From Tieghemiomyces parasiticus (lineage: Eukaryota; Kickxellomycota; Dimargaritomycetes; Dimargaritales; Dimargaritaceae), in NCBI GenBank assembly GCA_027575765.1, contig JANBPT010000930.1, forward strand, positions 1 through 18,929: a stretch of DNA of 18,929 nt. Reading direction: 5' to 3'. The translations under genes and the position numbers were made by a program. Position 1 is the first letter of the stretch; each line of letters starts with the position of its first letter. Below, piece by piece: positions 17,606 through 18,929 of this stretch. The notes under the pieces were generated by a model. The model was not told the origin of the DNA and ran no database searches. It was given only the letters and a program-made list of their open reading frames with translations.

Positions 17606-17770
17606 ATGGACTCCGAGAACAAGAGAGGTCGAGGCGCAGCGGCCTTGGCGGGGAGAGGTATCAAATCCGGCAATCCAGCCGGTCGGGTCCCCGTTCCTCC
17701 ATGTTATGTGAGCCGCAAGGCAGTGGCGCACCGTTGCCACTTCTGCTCGACTCCCTTCGCCTTTACGTAG
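17606..17770 (+). CDS. Possible small protein of 54 residues, unrecognised
   Basis: An ATG at 17606 with G at -3 and G at +4 opens 54 codons to TAG at 17768-17770. The peptide starts MDSENKRGRG, is basic and Gly/Ala-rich in its first half, and ends with CYVSRK and then CHFCSTPFAFT. The three cysteines include a CxxC pair that could bind metal. There is no homology I recognise, and the codon bias is only moderate. It could be a true microprotein, a first exon (a GTAGCG follows Phe-Thr), or chance. Confidence 0.2.
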   Translation: MDSENKRGRGAAALAGRGIKSGNPAGRVPVPPCYVSRKAVAHRCHFCSTPFAFT

Positions 17771-18629
17771 CGAGTCAGGGAAGGCTGTGCAGACGAGACG
17801 GCCCTACTATCACCCCTCTCTGCGAACCAGTCAATAAAGATGGGTATCACATGGAGCGATCACCGGCTACACACTGCCGACTCTGGGTTTTACATCCACG
17901 TCACAATGTCGGGTGGTCGTGGCCCGCAGCGAGTGACGGCCCCGACAATGCGTATGGAAGATGTGGGCAACGCACAGGGTCCGCCCATTGCCCTCTGCGT
18001 GGCCGCGACACTGGCCATGTAGGGCAGGGTCCGGCAAAGCCAAACCTAAACAGTCCCATGAGGCCCTGGTGGGTTTCCGGCCAACCCGACAACGGTCACC
18101 CCACGCCAGGACACTGATGGTAAGAGTAAAGTGACTGCTCAGACCGGCTTGACGGCTGACAACTAACGATGCTGTATGATAAGCGAACAAGTATGTCTGG
18201 CGCCAATTGCTTCTAGGGTTCCCATTCGTACGTTGTTAGGCTTGCGCAGGATAATGCAGCGGGGTGGCCTACCACTTGCCGGTCGGGGTTTGATGGGCAG
18301 GTAACGTGTGGACGCTTCCTTGTACGCTTACGCCATGGGCCTGGTGCTGGTACACCGACCTAGTGGTGAGCCGACTTGCCGTTCCCGCATCAGGCCATTG
18401 CATACTCCAGACCCCCTTGCTCCGCCCGCAAATACGCTATTGCACGTGGCTTTTCGTCCCCAGGGAATCGCTCCCAGCGTCCCAGCTTAACCCTGGTCGC
18501 TATTGTCTCAACTAATGCATCCTGCCCCACCCCTGACCTCAGCCTGCACAGTACAAATACAGTTGCCTCTAGTGTCCATTGCTGCCATGCATCTGGTTCC
18601 TGATATTAACACTATCGTCCCTCCCAATT

Positions 18630-18920
18630 ATGAGCAAGGCGGCTACATCTCAGGCTAGCAGGTCGGCCGGAACGTCTCGCCGCAAGTTCCGAGTCTCCCG
18701 CGGTCCCACTGGAACTTTAGGTACAGTCCACCTCTACCACTTATTTTCAAGGCCAAGTGTACGGCACCCACCCTCGCCAAGCACACCCGGTGCTCACTTG
18801 GGCCACCAGCGGCGGGATGTCTCATTGCACATCCTCTCAGACCTCACCAGCCCAATGGCACAACCGAGGCGCGCGTCTACACGCAATCATCACCCCCCTG
18901 ATGGTGACACGGGCTCTTAA
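18630..18920 (+). CDS. Possible gene start, Ser/Arg-rich N-terminus, unrecognised
   Basis: An ATG at 18630 with A at -3 opens 96 codons to TAA at 18918-18920. The first 30 or so residues (MSKAATSQASRSAGTSRRKF and on) are Ser-, Arg- and Lys-rich and could be a disordered or targeting N-terminus. The later part, Pro/His/Ser-rich, looks like translated non-coding sequence, so a splice near GGTACAG at about 18720 is conceivable. The window ends too soon to decide. No family is recognised. Confidence 0.15.
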   Translation: MSKAATSQASRSAGTSRRKFRVSRGPTGTLGTVHLYHLFSRPSVRHPPSPSTPGAHLGHQRRDVSLHILSDLTSPMAQPRRASTRNHHPPDGDTGS

Positions 18921-18926
18921 GAGCCC
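18911..18926. repeat. 16-bp perfect palindrome
   Basis: GGGCTCTTAAGAGCCC is its own reverse complement with no loop and lies three bases from the window end. It could be a dimeric protein-binding site or one edge of a larger repeat that continues outside the window. Confidence 0.5.
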
Positions 18927-18929
18927 CTG

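Larger units (their letters stand above)
16857..18929. other. Upstream region of the VPS9 gene and unassigned right end of the window
   Basis: On the minus strand the first 200-300 nt upstream of the VPS9 ATG are pyrimidine-rich without a TATA box, as is common for fungal housekeeping promoters. Beyond about 17200 only short open frames occur. Two are listed with low confidence (17606-17770 and 18630-18920). A 15-bp direct repeat, CCCATGGCCCGCGCT, occurs at 17491-17505 and 17550-17564. A 16-bp palindrome lies at 18911-18926. Confidence 0.5.

Noticed and set aside
17840..18022. 60-codon plus-strand ORF with a good start context (AAAGATGG)
   Set aside because: No recognised motif, no relation to neighbours, and weak codon bias; kept only as a note.
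17422..18117. 231-codon plus-strand frame
   Set aside because: Low-complexity Pro/Arg/Ser/Gly composition, no domain, and competing frames in the same stretch look no worse.

Overview
This window looks like nuclear DNA of a fungus, perhaps an early-diverging filamentous lineage; the lineage is inference and is not fixed by any marker here. The grounds are GC-biased single-exon genes, one short GT-AG intron, A at -3 of most start codons, AATAAA sites about 130 nt past two stop codons, and small secreted proteins with Kex2-type dibasic sites. Only about a third of the window is convincingly coding. The rest is intergenic sequence in blocks of about 1.5 to 2.6 kb with no recognisable genes, tRNAs, rRNAs or transposons. 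Layout: (1) positions 1-348 (+) hold the 3' end of a type 1 methionine aminopeptidase gene, interrupted by a 149-nt intron. (2) Positions 2164-6973 hold three small single-exon genes, one on the minus strand (2164-2469) and two on the plus strand (4382-4675, 6647-6973). They encode paralogous secreted pre-pro-peptides. Each has a signal peptide, a short variable spacer, an Arg-Arg site and a 60-62 residue mature peptide. The mature peptides align without internal gaps and share two cysteines 25 residues apart. Each gene has a TATA box 116-137 nt before its ATG. I do not recognise the family, and this is the most interesting content of the window. (3) Positions 9598-12090 (-) encode an oligopeptidase A-type M3 zinc metallopeptidase with a probable mitochondrial presequence. 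(4) Positions 14142-16856 (-) encode a VPS9-domain protein, a predicted Rab5-type GEF, with long disordered N- and C-terminal regions. (5) The remaining sequence holds a few exon-like fragments and short ORFs of doubtful status, and several perfect inverted repeats. The three housekeeping-type genes (aminopeptidase, oligopeptidase, VPS9 protein) have no evident functional link. The three peptide genes look like a local expansion, by duplication, of a probably condition-induced secreted family. Their role (effector, antimicrobial, signalling, adhesion or other) cannot be read from the sequence.
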